DNA of 64,000 nucleotides, taken from positions 1-64,000 of the forward strand of contig JAIXMG010000015.1 in the NCBI GenBank assembly GCA_025201345.1, given 5' to 3'. This document shows, piece after piece, positions 63,180-64,000 of the stretch (its first letter is position 1; every line of letters starts with the position of its first letter). A program made the translations under genes and the position numbers. The notes below the pieces were generated by a model. The model did no database searches. It had not been told where the DNA came from and saw only the letters and a list, made by a program, of their open reading frames with translations. The stretch comes from Thamnidium elegans (Eukaryota; Mucoromycota; Mucoromycetes; Mucorales; Mucoraceae).

Positions 63180-64000
63180 TTGTAAGCTTATTTGTGATGA
63201 GCTTTACTTTGAAGAAAACGAGGATGATGAAATGGAAGAAGTATCCGTACCTGTTTTCCCCTCCCCGTAGCCCCCACTGCCCACACTGTCCCCGCCGTAG
63301 CCCCCGCTGTAGCCTCCACTCTCCCTGTAGTCAACACAGCTGTTCGTCAAAGCGAAGAGATTTTGCTATAATACACGATATTTAGATAATTACGTAGCTA
63401 TCATGTACTATAGTAAAATAAACATCGTGTACTATAATTACATAATCTTACATAGGTAAATCCTTTTAGCATTCCATAGTATGCTCAGATCGCTTCAAAA
63501 ACGACTTTTGCATTTTTTAATAACTGACTTTTGTCTTTTTTTTTTACAGAGATAAAAAGGCGAAAGCTTTGATATCTTCTTGTAGTACTATGGGTCCCTC
63601 CACATGGGTTACCAGGAGGTCAACGGTAGTGGCCTTCGCCGTCCACAGGTTTTTGAAGATTACGAAAGTCAGAAGAGTAGGATACTGAAGCTTTGTATAT
63701 CTATATCGTATCTCTATATTTGATAATTGATTTTTGTTTTTTCTTCATCATAGGCAGTGTAGATGCAAACAACAACCGCAGAGACAACATGGTATCCTTT
63801 CATGATATAATAAAGACTTATCGTTGGGAAGTTCGCTTTTTGTCATTTGTGTTTGGTATCGCTGAAGCCAATGCTTTCAGCTGTTATAAGATCTGGGGGA
63901 ATAATGCGGAAGGGATTCTTCATTCCGATTTTAAATGCAGGCTTACACAGTCTTTGCTCAAAAAGGTCAAGGATTTCGGGAATTATGAAGAGGCAGGGCC
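63180..64000 (+). pseudogene. piggyBac-type transposase remnant, runs off right edge
   Basis: An acidic N-terminal piece (ENEDDEMEEVSVPVFPSP) is followed one frame over by PVAPTAHTVPAVAPAV. Then from ~63590 come NGSGLRRPQVFEDYESQ and, after an intron (donor GTATATCT near 63695, acceptor CATCATAG near 63752), SVDANNNRRDNM, YRWEVRFLSFVFGIAEANAF and IWGNNAEGILHSDFK to the window end. VD..N..RRDN and the R/W-E-RFLSF..GIAEANA block match the last part of mucoralean piggyBac-like (DDE_Tnp_1_7) transposases. The catalytic middle is missing, since only ~180 bp separate the two parts. Confidence 0.6.

Noticed and set aside
1..64000. tRNA, rRNA, CRISPR arrays, telomere repeats
   Set aside because: Scanned by eye for B-box-like GGTTCGAATCC motifs, regularly spaced repeats with unique spacers and TTAGGG-type runs. 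None was convincing.

Overview
The window looks like a repeat-dense, AT-rich accessory region of a Mucorales (Mucoromycota) fungus. The reasons are chromodomain Ty3/gypsy retrotransposons of one closely related lineage, short GT..AG introns, and large lineage-specific protein families that resemble ones I recall from mucoralean genomes. Genus cannot be told from the sequence. I found no rRNA, tRNA or CRISPR. Almost nothing here is an intact ordinary host gene. The one clearly recognisable conserved gene, an NDUFAF5-like mitochondrial methyltransferase (59261-60340), is a decayed copy.

Left part (1-6147): a decayed Harbinger-like transposase runs off the left edge. It is followed by featureless AT-rich DNA, two minisatellites, a junction of two LTR fragments, a truncated inverted copy of the 5' end of the gene at 23.4-25.3 kb, and the 3' piece of a LINE.

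6148-22799 is one nested stack. Gypsy-C (350-bp LTRs, TSD CAAAA) sits in the LINE. It is split by two Merlin/IS1595-type DNA transposons: Merlin-1 (19371-20555, 8-bp TSD GAAAACTG) and Merlin-2 (8164-17398, TSD GATAAAAA). Merlin-2 is split by Merlin-3 (9020-16264, TSD AAGAAAAT), and Merlin-3 by a young intact gypsy, Gypsy-A (10121-16244, TSD ACTTA). A sister element, Merlin-4 (26913-28027, TSD GTAAAATT), is intact and gives the empty site for Gypsy-A. Merlin-2 encodes a DDE transposase with a second ORF 30 bp downstream. Merlin-3 and Merlin-4 have lost the transposase but keep that second ORF intact and identical. Merlin-1 carries a different ORF. This transposon family with companion genes is the most unusual system in the window.

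Middle (23-29.7 kb): a four- or five-exon gene of a mucoralean family, a Mutator-like element with a FAR1-type DNA-binding domain (25617-26726), Merlin-4, a small TA-flanked MITE, and an internally deleted Tc1 transposase. 29752-43554 is a second stack: Gypsy-D sits in the Tc1 gene and is itself split by Gypsy-E (34442-41840).

Right part: a tandem array of a 249-bp unit (43961-45000) with diverged cousins near 47 kb, mariner relics, and a family gene with a PD-(D/E)XK-like core that is split by intact Gypsy-F (50516-57103). The NDUFAF5 pseudogene, an LTR relic and the remains of a piggyBac-type transposase reach the right edge. All five gypsy elements share a G-rich polypurine tract and a T-tract directly after the 5' LTR where a tRNA primer site would be expected.
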